Shown one piece after another: positions 1 through 27,500 of a DNA stretch of 64,000 bases (positions are counted from its first letter, which is position 1; each line of letters begins with the position of its first letter). This DNA comes from Strix aluco. Lineage: Eukaryota > Chordata > Aves > Strigiformes > Strigidae. Location: assembly GCF_031877795.1 (NCBI RefSeq), contig NC_133933.1, positions 23,898,029 to 23,962,028 on the forward strand. The letters run 5' to 3'. The translations under genes were made by a program, and so were the position numbers. Under the pieces are notes generated by a model. It did no database searches and was not told where the DNA came from. It saw only the letters and a program-made list of their open reading frames with translations.

Positions 1-1109
1 GCAAAATAGATGTGCTGTCTACCGCCCACAAATTGGCAAAAGGTTGGACTCCAGGAATTCCCTGTAGGCTGTTGGAGTGAGTTGCATGCTTTGGTGATAT
101 AGCCTGTCTACTAAGCACTATGCTGATGTCTGTCTTATTCAGCCTTTTTTAGCCCTGGCCATAGTTTTGGAAGCAGGGGATTATTGTTACTTGGTGAAAA
201 GGGTGGGAGTAATTCTCTCCAGCTAATTTTAACCAGATCATGTTATTTTAGCAATGAAGACCAAGTAACCCAGGTCTTGGTTCTGATTGGCAAGTTGATT
301 CCAGCCCCTGCGTGCCCTGAAAATAAACTCAAAGCATTGACCAGAATTAAAGTCGGGTTACTTTGTTTGCCAGCAACCTGATTAATCTGAGTTGCAGGGA
401 GAAGAGGAACCAAAACCCTCAGTTGGTCAACCAGAGTTATTAGCCTTTATCTTTAGCAGTGCAGATATGCTCTTAGACACTTGACATGTCCTGGACCCAC
501 CTGCATTGCAAGGTGTTAACACAATGATGTGATGGAGCCTCAGATCGTTAACAGTTTGCTCCTGACTTGTTACGGGGTTTGCATAATACAACCCTGTACT
601 GTCGATAAGATCAAGAGACTCAACTGTACTGTAATGTAGGAACACTGTTGCTTGGGAGACAGTCCTCTTTCTCCAGCCCCTCAAAAACAGATTCCTTTTT
701 GAAGAGGCAGGAGCTTTCATGTTATAGTGATTTTCTCTCATGCTGTCCAGGCATCAAAAGAACAGGGAAGCTTAGCAGAGTCTTTAGTAGCACAATGCTG
801 AAGCAGGCTGATTTTGGTTTTTTCATTTAAAAAACCAAAAGGCAGGCAAATAATGTGTCTACATATCAATCTTCCCTGTCTTCCATCCCTTCTGTTTTGT
901 TGGTGGGTGCTAAGCTTTGTTGCCTTTCCTAGGTGAAGGGGAGCTTCCTCCCACTTGCTTAGCGCAGGTGAGACCTGCGTGGACCCTTGTCTCCCTGCCA
1001 ACTGGGCTGAATGTACAGAGTGTGGGGGATGCTGTCCCTTTGTGCTTGTTATTTGTCTGGCGGGCTCTGTGCCTGTTCCTAACATGCTGTGTTATTTCTG
1101 AACCCCTAG
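1..1109 (+). other. PARP1 intron (partial) upstream of the BRCT exon
   Basis: No PARP1-like coding is visible. It ends in an acceptor (ACCCCTAG) at 1109, the equivalent of human intron 8. It holds an AT-rich perfect inverted repeat at 812-840 and an exon-like but frame-incompatible segment at 933-967. Confidence 0.85.
812..840. repeat. Perfect 12-bp inverted repeat (hairpin)
   Basis: TTTTGGTTTTTT at 812-823 is followed by a 5-base spacer and its exact reverse complement AAAAAACCAAAA at 829-840. It could fold as a hairpin in DNA or pre-mRNA. No function is evident, and low complexity makes chance plausible. Confidence 0.6.
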
Positions 1110-18155
<17,046 letters not shown>

Positions 18156-18905
18156 ACAATATTTAGGAGCCCTGTTAGAGTTATACTGTAGTTACACTAT
18201 AGCGTTGACTTCTGACATGCTTACGCATTGACTTCTCTTACCAAGATATCAAGAGCTAAACTGCAGAAGAGGTTACTAAATCCTATTTAGTACAACACTT
18301 AGTGAAAGTTTTATATAAATGTGTGGTAACACATGGACCTCAATTCTGATCAGAACGAGTACCTGGTTTTGTTTTATACCACTGCTAATTTCAAGGCTTT
18401 CAAGTATTTCTTTTAATTGACCAAACTGACAAAAAAAAAAATCAAGCTTGTGTTTTTAGCCAAACAGAGCTGGGCAATAGCAGGAGAAGGAACTTGAGGG
18501 TGTTTGTGATATTTGCTCTGTTAAGCTTCCTCTTGTTTAAGATACCCTTTTTCAGTTTTCATTTGAATAAATGATAAATGTGCATTTATTTTGAGGTAAA
18601 AAATAAAAGCTAATTTCATACTAACAGCTTTATGTTTCAAAACTTCCAAATTGTTTTGGTTTTGAGTCGTGATTTAAATGTATTTGGTAGAATGTTCTTA
18701 AACATGGTATCTCTCTCTGAAGATCAAATGCCAAATATTGAAATCTGTAGTCACGTTTCAGGAAGTCATGGTGAAATGAAAATTTGGACTTTCCACTGAG
18801 ACTTCATCTGTCAACAGTTGGTGTGGTAAACATGGAAAATGAACTTGTGGCTGTTTGAATTTAGTATTAGCCCCAATAAACCTCCTTTAAATATCTACCT
18901 TCAAC
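18156..18905 (+). other. PARP1 3' untranslated region (end inferred)
   Basis: AT-rich, non-coding sequence after the stop. AATAAA hexamers occur near 18576, 18602 and 18875. The last is followed about 35-45 bases later by a GT-rich stretch (GTAAGTTGGTTGTTGTAG), so a poly(A) site near 18.9 kb is the best guess. Earlier sites may also be used. Confidence 0.6.
18875..18880 (+). terminator. Candidate PARP1 polyadenylation signal AATAAA
   Basis: Canonical hexamer within CCCCAATAAACCTCC, with a GT-rich downstream element at about 18910-18930. Other AATAAA copies at about 18576 and 18602 are alternatives. Confidence 0.5.
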
Positions 18906-21900
18906 GTGATGTAAGTTGGTTGTTGTAGACTGAAGTCCTAACAAAGCCGTAAGTTGACTTTGGGCTCAAGCTTCACTCCTCATGACCTGGAATGAGGTCT
19001 GTTGCCACTCTGTGGGTAGTCTTTGAATTCCCTGTCTTGAAACATCAATATAAACTAATAATTTCCATGTTCGGTGATGTTTGTTACTTCTTACTTTTAG
19101 CAAGTCATTAAGCAATATGGGAATGCTTGACTATATAGCAACATCAGTTCTTTCTCTTCAAAAATTACTGAGTTGTTAGAGCAAGTTGGCTGATCCCCAG
19201 GGTCATCTCTGCATGGGAAATGTGTTCACTATCTCCTCCACTATAACAGTTCCCTTCCCAAGAAGGGACAGTTCAAGCTCATTCTGACAATTGCAGATTC
19301 AGTCTTTGGTGACCTGCACGGGAAAAAAAAAATCCATTTCCTAAAACGTTGTGATGCTCCAGTGCCTTTTGGAAGAGGAGCTCCAAGACAAAATAGCTTA
19401 TGCTGGAGTTGTTTCCAGGACCTGTGAGGAGGGGAGGATGAGGAGTGCTAGATGGAAAACAGCAGATGCTGTTGGGGAGAGAAGGAAATGTGGAAGGCGT
19501 AAGTCACATGTCTTGAGGACAGTTGAACCCAAGAGAGTCAATTGAGGTTGATGCTCATGGAAGTGAAGAGAGTGTCCCTTGTCTTCTGATTCTTCAGTGG
19601 CTTAACCAGTGGCTAATCATTGTTTCGCTTCCAACAGAAACATTTTGTCAGTCATTTAAGACAAGTATAATCTTGCCAGTCTCTGAAAGCAAACGTGAGA
19701 AATGGTTCAGTTTTGTTGAAGTAAATTTTTTTTTTCCTCAAAAAAAATCTTACCATTCAGTTTGGGACCAAGAATTAAAAGTCGATGCTTTTGATGTTCC
19801 TTCTGTCACGTGTACCAGAGGTAGCTGAGTTCCCTTTTGCTGTAAGACCTCTTGTCCTGCTGTAAGCACTGTGTAGCGCAAGGAGTGTTTTACGATGTGT
19901 CTAGTGCTCAGTTATAATTGCAGCACAATCAGGTATATCCCATGCTGTCTCTAACGTTGCAAATACAGCGGTAAAAGATAGTGGGTACAGGACTCTCTGA
20001 AGAGGCAACAGGTGCTGTTTGGGGTCCATAGGAGAGCCCTGGCGTGACTGTCCTGCAGTGGAATCGAATGTGAATTCAGGGTGCTGCTTCTGGTGCCAGC
20101 TTGTTGCATCACAAAGCAGCCCTGCTTCTGAAAGCAAGTGCTGGTGCTGCTGTGACCCAGTGTACAGACAGCCTTTCCCTGGGGCCAGGCTGAGAAGAGC
20201 AGCACAGTAACAACCACTGAAGGCATTGCTTTTGGAGTATGTGCACGAAGCAGAGCTGGATGAATAAGTAGTCCTATTTCTGTCAAAGCTACTTGAAAGG
20301 AATGAGTTGTCAAGACATTAGGTCCCCTGACATCCTCTGCTTTTTTCAGAGGAGGGATGTTGAGGAATGACTTATGATCTAAATGTTAAACTACAAAAAG
20401 CAGCAATTTATAAATATTTAACCATTTTATCTTTATTTAGCGTGGCTGGAGGCTCTGTTGTACAATGGTTCACAAATGTTAAGATAGTCTATGCAGTTTA
20501 TATGAATTGGGTAAACTGAAGGAAGCCAGCCTAGGCTTCCTGATTGGCAGTCAGTGTAAATTGTTTGTGACTTGGCTGAGTTCATGCAGGAAGGAGGTGG
20601 CTAAGAAAAAAAAAATACAGCACAGATCACCCAACCTGGTACTTAAGGCACAAAACAATCTAAATCAGTTGGTACAGCCTCTAATGAAATCCCCCCCGCT
20701 TCTGTTTCTAATCAGAGGAAAGGAGGATTTAAAAAAAAAAAAAAAAGTATGAAAAAGACGTCTGGGCACATCAAACTTTCTCAATACCGTAAAGAGTTGT
20801 ACACATGTTCTTAAATGAGTCATGCAGTCTTTGTAATTACTGAGGTCTTTGCTTCAGCTTTCTTTCTGGAAAGCTGTTCTGGACCTCCTTCTATGAGTTC
20901 TGGGGACATAATTTTCTGCTGAAGTGTTTTTGTGGTCAATTTACATCCCACTTAGTATTTTGCTTAAATTGCTTTTATATATGTGGTGAGGTGTCTAACT
21001 TAGTCCATCATACTCTCACTCCTTCTGTTATGCCCATAAAAAAAGTTTCCACTGTTGTGGAGTACATGCATATGACCAAGAGCTTGTGTGTCCTTTTACT
21101 TTCAAATAAATGCCAGGCTACTTCCCCAGAAATTGTCGTTTTGGAGCTGCAGTGGTGCTGATGAGAAGATAGGCAGATGTAGATCCCAGACAAGATGATT
21201 TGCTGGATTTTCATTCGTTCCAGTTTGAAGGGCCGGTCAGTGGGCATTGCGGGTTGCTTTCACAGAGATACACAAGTATGGTCTGAAGGCGAGAAGAAGG
21301 AATGTCTTACCAACATCCGAAAGGGGAAACTACTGCTTCCCCCACCCCCTTGTTACAAATTTTAATTTCATAACTGATTAATGCAGCAGGACTCAGACTT
21401 CACAGGAATGTGCTTCAGTGACTGAAGAGCACACTCTTCTGCCAGCTGGCTGTGTTTTTCTTCCTACTACCAGTGCCTGCCTAGAGGAGGTGAGAAAATG
21501 ACACCCTAGCCATCTCCTGTCCCCAGGACATGGCACTACCTGCACCGTGCTGACAAGACTCTGAATGCGTGGATTAGTAGGTAGCGTAACCCATGTCTTA
21601 ATGTCATCTGCAGTAATTAAGAAGGAATGGGAGCACGGAAGTGCTTTCTGCAGCATTTCGGCGCGCACCATTAAGAGCAGTTGCCTGACATGACCCTCTG
21701 GGAAAGCGAATGGCATGAGTGAAGCCAGTTTAAAGGTCTCCCTCCATCTGTGCAGGCAGGTGAGTCAGCAGTACCTGATGGCAGGTTGTTAGCAATGAGC
21801 ACAGATGCTCTCGGTCACTGTGTCTGTCTTACAAAATAGTAGTGTTGCTTCCACATCACCCAAGTGCAAACTACAAATTCGCCAGAATGGTAAAAGAATG

Positions 21901-24100
21901 CACTGAAAACATTGTGTATATGTCCACATACTGTCCGGTAGCACTGTCTGTGGCTTTGTCAAACAGGGCTGCATTTCTGTGACTTGGAAACAGCATGCGC
22001 AGGAGAAATGAAAAACCAGAATATTAGAGATAACTGCAGCATTCATAAAAGGCCAAGATGTAAAAGGTCCTTTATAGCAGGAATCCTTATGATAGTGTTG
22101 ATTGTTACCACAGTGAAGGTAATAGCTTCTGCTAAACACTTTCCAAATGCAGCTGTTGGAATGAAATGAAGGAATATCCAGCATCATGCTGTTGGGGGAT
22201 GAATTCTACCTTCTGACCTGGTAATTATTAAGATGATAGACAGGAGGTGTTGGGGGTGGGGGGAAATCTCTTAGCTTTTTCATCTGCTTTGTAGTTCTAT
22301 CACAATGCACAAAGAAGCCCTGAAGGGCATTGGATTTTTTGGTTTCTTTTTCCCTCTTTCATTTTCCTTCTAGAAACTCAGGCTCTAAGGACTGTTGCAA
22401 AATGTGATTGTGTTGTAGAAAACTTTTCTTCCCTCTCCTGAAAATCCCTTGCCTCGGTGAAAGCTCTGACATCAGGGTGGTGCTGGGCAACGGCTGCTTT
22501 CAGCACAGCGAGACCTGATGACAAGGTTTACAAAGCACAGCAGTAAAAATCTCGTTGATGATCAGTGTCTTCTGTCAACTGTGGAAGTCTCGGTGTCACC
22601 ACTCTTAGTTGAGCATTAACATACAACCCTTGGAACCAAGGGGAGCCAAGCTGAAATGCAGAAAAAGTGTTAGTGTCGCTAACATGTTGTTGTTTACCTG
22701 AGCCTGGAAGGTCTGGTCCACATCAGGCCTTTTGAGTGGTGGAGGTGTTTTATTAAAGGGGAAAATCATACAGCACTTAATGCTGCATAATTTTTGCCTT
22801 TGAAATAGCACATTACTATTTTGTTGCTTTTTGCTATAAGTTTATTTAGTGTTATGCCTATGGTGCTTTGCATCTCTCTACTGTAGTTGCTTTGGTTTGT
22901 GCTGCTCAGTATGGAAAGCTCTCGCTGAAATGTCTTGGGCCCTTTGGGGGCTAAGGAGAAGGAAGGCTGTTTTAACAGCCTTTCAAAATGACCTGGAAAA
23001 GGGGGTGGAAATGCATGCTGGGCTTTGTCTTTTCTTTTTACTTTTTCTGTTTTGTTTTGTTTTAAACTCTGCTACAGTGTACCTAGAAAGCCCCGGGGAA
23101 TTTCTAAAGGATTTTGCTCAGTTTGTTTCTTCTTTTAGAAACTCACTTTTTTCCTTTTAAGCACAAGGGCAGCATCGATTTTTTTTTTTTCATTTTTTTT
23201 AAAATTGTTTAATAACATGACCTATATCCTCTCAATGTTCTAGAGTACCTAGTCATCTGAGTTCATCAGCAAATTAAGAACACAAATTAACTCTATTCTG
23301 TGTGCTGTGATATAAATTTTGTGTTTTGCAGAATCCTTAGTTTCACCTAGATGCTTTTACAGAGATGCAAACAAACAGGCATAGCATCCATTTTGCATCA
23401 CAGCATGGTGCTGTTGGCAATATGTTTAAGATGTGACACTGACTTAGCCTTCACTAAGATATGCTGTTAATTTATTTTGAATTTCAGTTTGCATTTTCAT
23501 GTATTAAAAAAAAAAAAACAAACAGAATTTTGTCTGGTGTAAGTAGCAGTAGGTAGTGTTGTTAAAGCCCAACACAGGTAGAGTCTGGCCCATAAGCATT
23601 TAAGATGTTTGTGGTTTCATCTCCACGCTTAGACTTCTTGATGCAGAAGCTTTAAAATTCACTGTGGTGCAGAGACCTCGGGGGACTACGCAAGGAAACC
23701 ATCTCTGCTGCTTGCGGAAAGCTTTCAGCTGTCACGGTTGGGAACTGCATCAGAGAGCAGGCCCAGACAAGGAGTTTGTTAGGCAACAACCCTCTGCTGT
23801 CAGTGGTTTGTTGGCTCTCGCCCTGGGTGAGAACAAGTGAGAGCTTGACCTTCAAGAGAGTGCCATACACCACGACTACGGGGCCAGGACTGGTCATGCT
23901 GGGTTTTTTATTCTTACCCCTTACTCCTCCTGCAGTCTCACCTCTGCACTCATTTTGGTTAGGCTGGGGACAGCTAACCGTGAAAAGCGGAGACAAGGAA
24001 AATAAGTACAGTTTAGCAAAGTACTATTTAATGAAGGAAGAGGGATATACAGGGCTTCTTTAAAGACTCCCAAGTTAGCACGGCTACTTGGGGGTGGCCC
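18906..24100. other. PARP1-LIN9 intergenic region
   Basis: No exon set, RNA gene or clear mobile element was recognised. Contents are AT-rich single-copy-looking DNA, short poly-A and poly-T tracts (for example 20731-20746 and 23506-23519) and short chance ORFs. The GC-richer block at 23640-24060, just before the CpG island, has open frames on both strands but no recognisable protein. It could hold upstream LIN9 regulatory sequence or an unrecognised LTR. Confidence 0.6.
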
Positions 24101-24377
24101 TTTGGACCGAGTGCCCGTCTTCCCCCCCCCCCCCGCCCCGAACCGCCAGCCGCCCGTTCCCCTCATCCTGCCGGGATCCAGGAGGCCCGCGCGGGGAGTG
24201 TACGGTTTGTGTCCCGGGCGCTGTCGCCCTCTCCCTCGCACCGAAGCGCACCGGGGCACAGCCCCTGTCTTCTCCCCGAGCGGCCCGGCGCGGCGAGCGG
24301 CCCGCCGCCCCTTCCCTCCCTTGCCCTCCGCCGGCGGCTCCTCGGGGCGGCGAACGCCCGCTGCTCCCCCGCCCTCC

Positions 24378-24388
24378 CGCGCACGCGC
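24378..24388. promoter_or_regulatory. Possible NRF1-type site
   Basis: CGCGCACGCGC matches the YGCGCAYGCGCR NRF1 consensus except that the final purine is C. It lies about 80-140 bp upstream of the two possible LIN9 start codons, a usual location for NRF1 sites. Confidence 0.4.
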
Positions 24389-24460
24389 CCGCCGCGCGCC
24401 CGGCCCGCGAGCGCCGTCCCCGCGCGGCAGCGCCGCCTCGCGCAAGGCCCCGTCTCCTCC

Positions 24461-24476
24461 CCCAGAATGCACCGCG
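24461..24476 (+). promoter_or_regulatory. ZNF143/THAP11-type motif in the LIN9 5' region
   Basis: CCCAGAATGCACCGCG fits the core of the ZNF143 (Staf) / THAP11-HCF1 promoter motif (CCCAGAATGCAYYGCG). The motif lies 39-54 bp before the conserved LIN9 ATG and contains an upstream in-frame ATG. Confidence 0.65.
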
Positions 24477-24514
24477 CCAGGCAGCCTTTGAAAAAGCGGC
24501 GCGGCTCGTTCAAG
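24467..24514 (+). other. Possible in-frame N-terminal extension of LIN9 (upstream ATG)
   Basis: An ATG at 24467-24469, with A at -3, opens 16 codons (MHRARQPLKKRRGSFK) that run without a stop into the conserved LIN9 ATG. The segment is strongly basic, with KKRR like a nuclear localisation signal. It overlaps the ZNF143-type motif, so the start site of transcription decides whether it is in the mRNA. Usage is inference only. Confidence 0.35.
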
Positions 24515-24545
24515 ATGGCGGAGCTCGATCAGCTGCCTGACGAGA
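24515..24545 (+). CDS. LIN9: LIN9 exon 1 (coding part)
   Basis: 31 nt encoding [10 protein letters not shown] plus the first base of a Ser codon. Donor GTGAGT. It lies in the CpG island, and the 5' UTR start cannot be read from sequence. Confidence 0.96.
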
Positions 24546-27500
24546 GTGAGTAGCGACCCGTGCCCCTGCCGCCGCCGCCCTCCCGGCACCGCCGCCCCCT
24601 CGCCCCAGCCTCCCCCCCCCCCCCTCCCCCGGCGGGACACCCGCGCCGCGCCCCGCCGCCGGCCCGCCTCCCTCCCTCTCGTCGTGGGCGCTGTGCGGGG
24701 CCGGAACCCGAGCCTCCTCCCTGGCAACCGGGCCGGCCCGGCCCCCCCCAACCCCCGGCCGCCGCCGCCCCTCCCGGGCGAGGCCCCGGCCCAGCTGGTG
24801 GCGCGGGGAGGGCGACGGGCGAGGAGCTCGCTCCCGAGGCTGCGACCCCCGTTGCCCTCGGGGGTGCCGGGGCTGGGCCCCCCGCCCCGCCCGGGTGAGG
24901 CAGCGGGGCTGGCCGGGCGTCACCTGCCGGGCGGGCAGGCTGCGGGGCGGGGGCGCGGCACCGGGAGCCGGGCGGGGAGCGGAGGGCGTGAGTGTGCGGG
25001 GCGCACCTGACAGCCTGCCCTGCCGGGGGGGCGAGGGCAGCGCGGGGGAAGGAGCGTCCTGCCCCGGGGAAGGGGTGAGTAGCCCAGTGCTGCTGTCCCT
25101 TCTGTCGCCCTGGGGGGAAGGAGGGCTTGTGTTTTCATAGTGTGTGCTGTGTACAGCGGGAGCACCGCTGAGGGTCCGGGGGGGTTAGGGCATGCACATT
25201 GCATCTAGGGGGCACTGATAAATGCGGAGGGAAGAGCTCAGAGACCCTGTATTGTGTGCTAGTAGATGAAAGCTAGTTGTATAGGAAGACAGTATGAAAA
25301 TACGTGCTTGCGTACATACAGACCTATACACCTACATAGGGTTTGTGTGGATGTCATTTTCAGTGCGCACAAGGATTAGATAAAAACTTAGGTGTAGATG
25401 AGAAAGATACACGTGTTGCTGTATATATGGATTCATGCATGAGGTACTTGAGTGTTATAGAAGGGGAAATGTGTCTACACGCCATCTTGATAGGTCTTCT
25501 TACAAACTGTAAATACATGCCAAGACAAAACTAGGGCATTTAGTAGTTTCAGTAAACATGCACACAACGGCATAGACTTACATTTATGGTGATGCTGTTT
25601 TGTGCATTGCCATGGAAGTTCATGAACATACCAACTATTTCTATATCAGAAGATTCTCAGAGGGAGGTGACTCAGAGTTGAAATCTTGCTTCTGACTACT
25701 CTGTGCCAGTCTTTGTTACAACTCCAGCAACTGTCAGGAGAAAAATTGGTTAATATCCCTATGTGACCAGTGTCATCATGTTAACTGAACAGATTTACAA
25801 AGGATCATCTTAAATTAAGGGTAGAACTGACACTCTCAATTTGGTACAGCTCACTTACGTATGCAATACTGCATTAAGGTCTGGTTAACACAAGTCATGG
25901 ACCAACTGAGACAACCATAATTAATAATTAGTAGTGGTTTATTGCTTATTGAATCAACTTTTCACTAGAACGGACAGTGTTTAAGTTACTGTTCCTCCTT
26001 TTGCCTTGCCCATCTCCCAGGGAAAACACCATGTATTTCAAGAAGTTAACGTAAAGTATGAAAAATAATTTTTTCGTCCCTGCCACCTTTATGTTGCCTA
26101 CAGTGGCATCAGGAAGATTTGACGGGTCTGTTGCTTCACCTGTAACTCACCGGAATAGAGTGTGACACAGTTCCACTTAGGACTGGGTTGTACTTCAGGC
26201 CCTTGCCAGCAGTGTCTGTTATGGTATCTGCTCGGCAGGTGAAGCAGACGCACAGTGCGTGTATCTGTGAAGGTAATAGGCTTCTGCTGTACTGACCTTG
26301 TCCTGATGCTTTGTATTTACCTAAGTTTGGTACAAGTAGGGGATGTTTTGGTTTTTCATCAAATAGGGAGCTTCATGTTTTCTGTAGTGTTGGTGAACTG
26401 CTAGAAATGTGAAGGCTTCAAAGAGTGTTTGCCTTGTGCTTCCATTCCTATTCTTTCCAATTTTGGTAAACTGGGTGTTTTCAAATTACACTGTAACTAT
26501 CTCTGCACATAATTCTTTCATTTCCAGTCCTGTGCTTAAAATGAAGATGTAAACTTGGTCCTGACTGATTTAACACTGACTTCATGCAGCTTTCAGTTTG
26601 CAACTTAATTTATAAGGGATAATAACAGTAAGTGGTGCAAAAACGTTTTTGGAATCTTCCATAGCGGTGTAAGAATAAGTTCCTAAAAAAGTTAGAATAG
26701 TTCATAACTAACAGGCTTTCAGGTTTATGTATCATCCCTGTGAATTTTCTCCACCGTAGCTTGTAGTAAAGTAGTAGACTGTAGGTGAGTTTTCACGTAA
26801 AAAGAATTGTAAGTAAACATGGCATGCTCAGTGACAAGACGACTGAAATTTTGCACTGTGGTAAGAACTATACAGTTTCATTTTCAACTCTGAAAACTGA
26901 TTAAGTGGAATTTGTCCCGGAGTATTCTGATAGCACCTACTTGTCCTCTGTCAAGTTCTGTAACACAGCTGGGCAGCAAATATTCCTTAATCCAGGAGGA
27001 AGATGCACATAGCTGTGTCTCATAATATGTGCTTATTTTATATGCTAAAGTTACTATTGTTCCATTCTTTTCTAAAGCTGGCATTCTGTCCTTTTGAAAC
27101 GGCTAAGAGAGTTCATACTGACAACCTAAAAAATGAAGAAGATGGCAGTATGTAAGTTTATATGCGTTTCTCGTAGTTGAGGCCTTTTCTTACTAGTGCT
27201 GCCCGGGGAGAGGGGTATAGTAAACTTGGATGCAGCAAAGTGCTGTGAAGAAAGAACAATTCTGTGGCAAATCCTCTAACTGAAAAATTCCAGAATATTA
27301 AAAGTCCCAACTGCAGAAGTACTTCCAATACTAATAATTGGATTTATATTTTGGAGACAAAATTTGTTTCTGTTGACTGTTGGGTTGGTGCCTGATAAGT
27401 GACTAATTTTAGTCAATGCATTTTTTCACCCCTCTTATCTCCTGGTAATTTTGCAGCGGAGGTAAATGGTGGGCAGTTTTACTGCTGCAAACCAGATGGC

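Larger units (their letters stand above)
24110..25080. promoter_or_regulatory. CpG island at the LIN9 promoter
   Basis: Abrupt GC-rich, CpG-dense sequence, judged by eye, spanning the LIN9 5' region, first coding exon and start of intron 1. There is no TATA box next to the exon, so initiation is probably dispersed. Two C13 runs (24122-24134 and 24612-24624) flank the first exon. Long open frames on both strands here are a consequence of GC content. Confidence 0.9.

Noticed and set aside
933-967. Exon-like segment with TTTCCTAG acceptor and CAG|GTGAGA donor before the BRCT exon
   Set aside because: It is 35 nt, ends in the wrong phase for joining to 1110 (which needs one leading base), and no frame matches PARP1.
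23640-24060. Possible LTR or upstream exon before the CpG island
   Set aside because: Both strands are partly open and GC is higher, but I found no TG...CA ends, primer-binding site or known LTR words. Left as unassigned intergenic sequence.
23921-24923. Long minus-strand open frames across the CpG island (276 and 137 codons)
   Set aside because: Composition is Arg, Gly, Pro and Ala as expected from GC-rich DNA without stops. There is no recognisable domain, and the region is explained by the LIN9 promoter.
24088-25140. Several overlapping + strand open frames in the CpG island
   Set aside because: All are low-complexity Pro/Arg/Ala translations. Only the frame that contains [10 protein letters not shown] is supported as coding.
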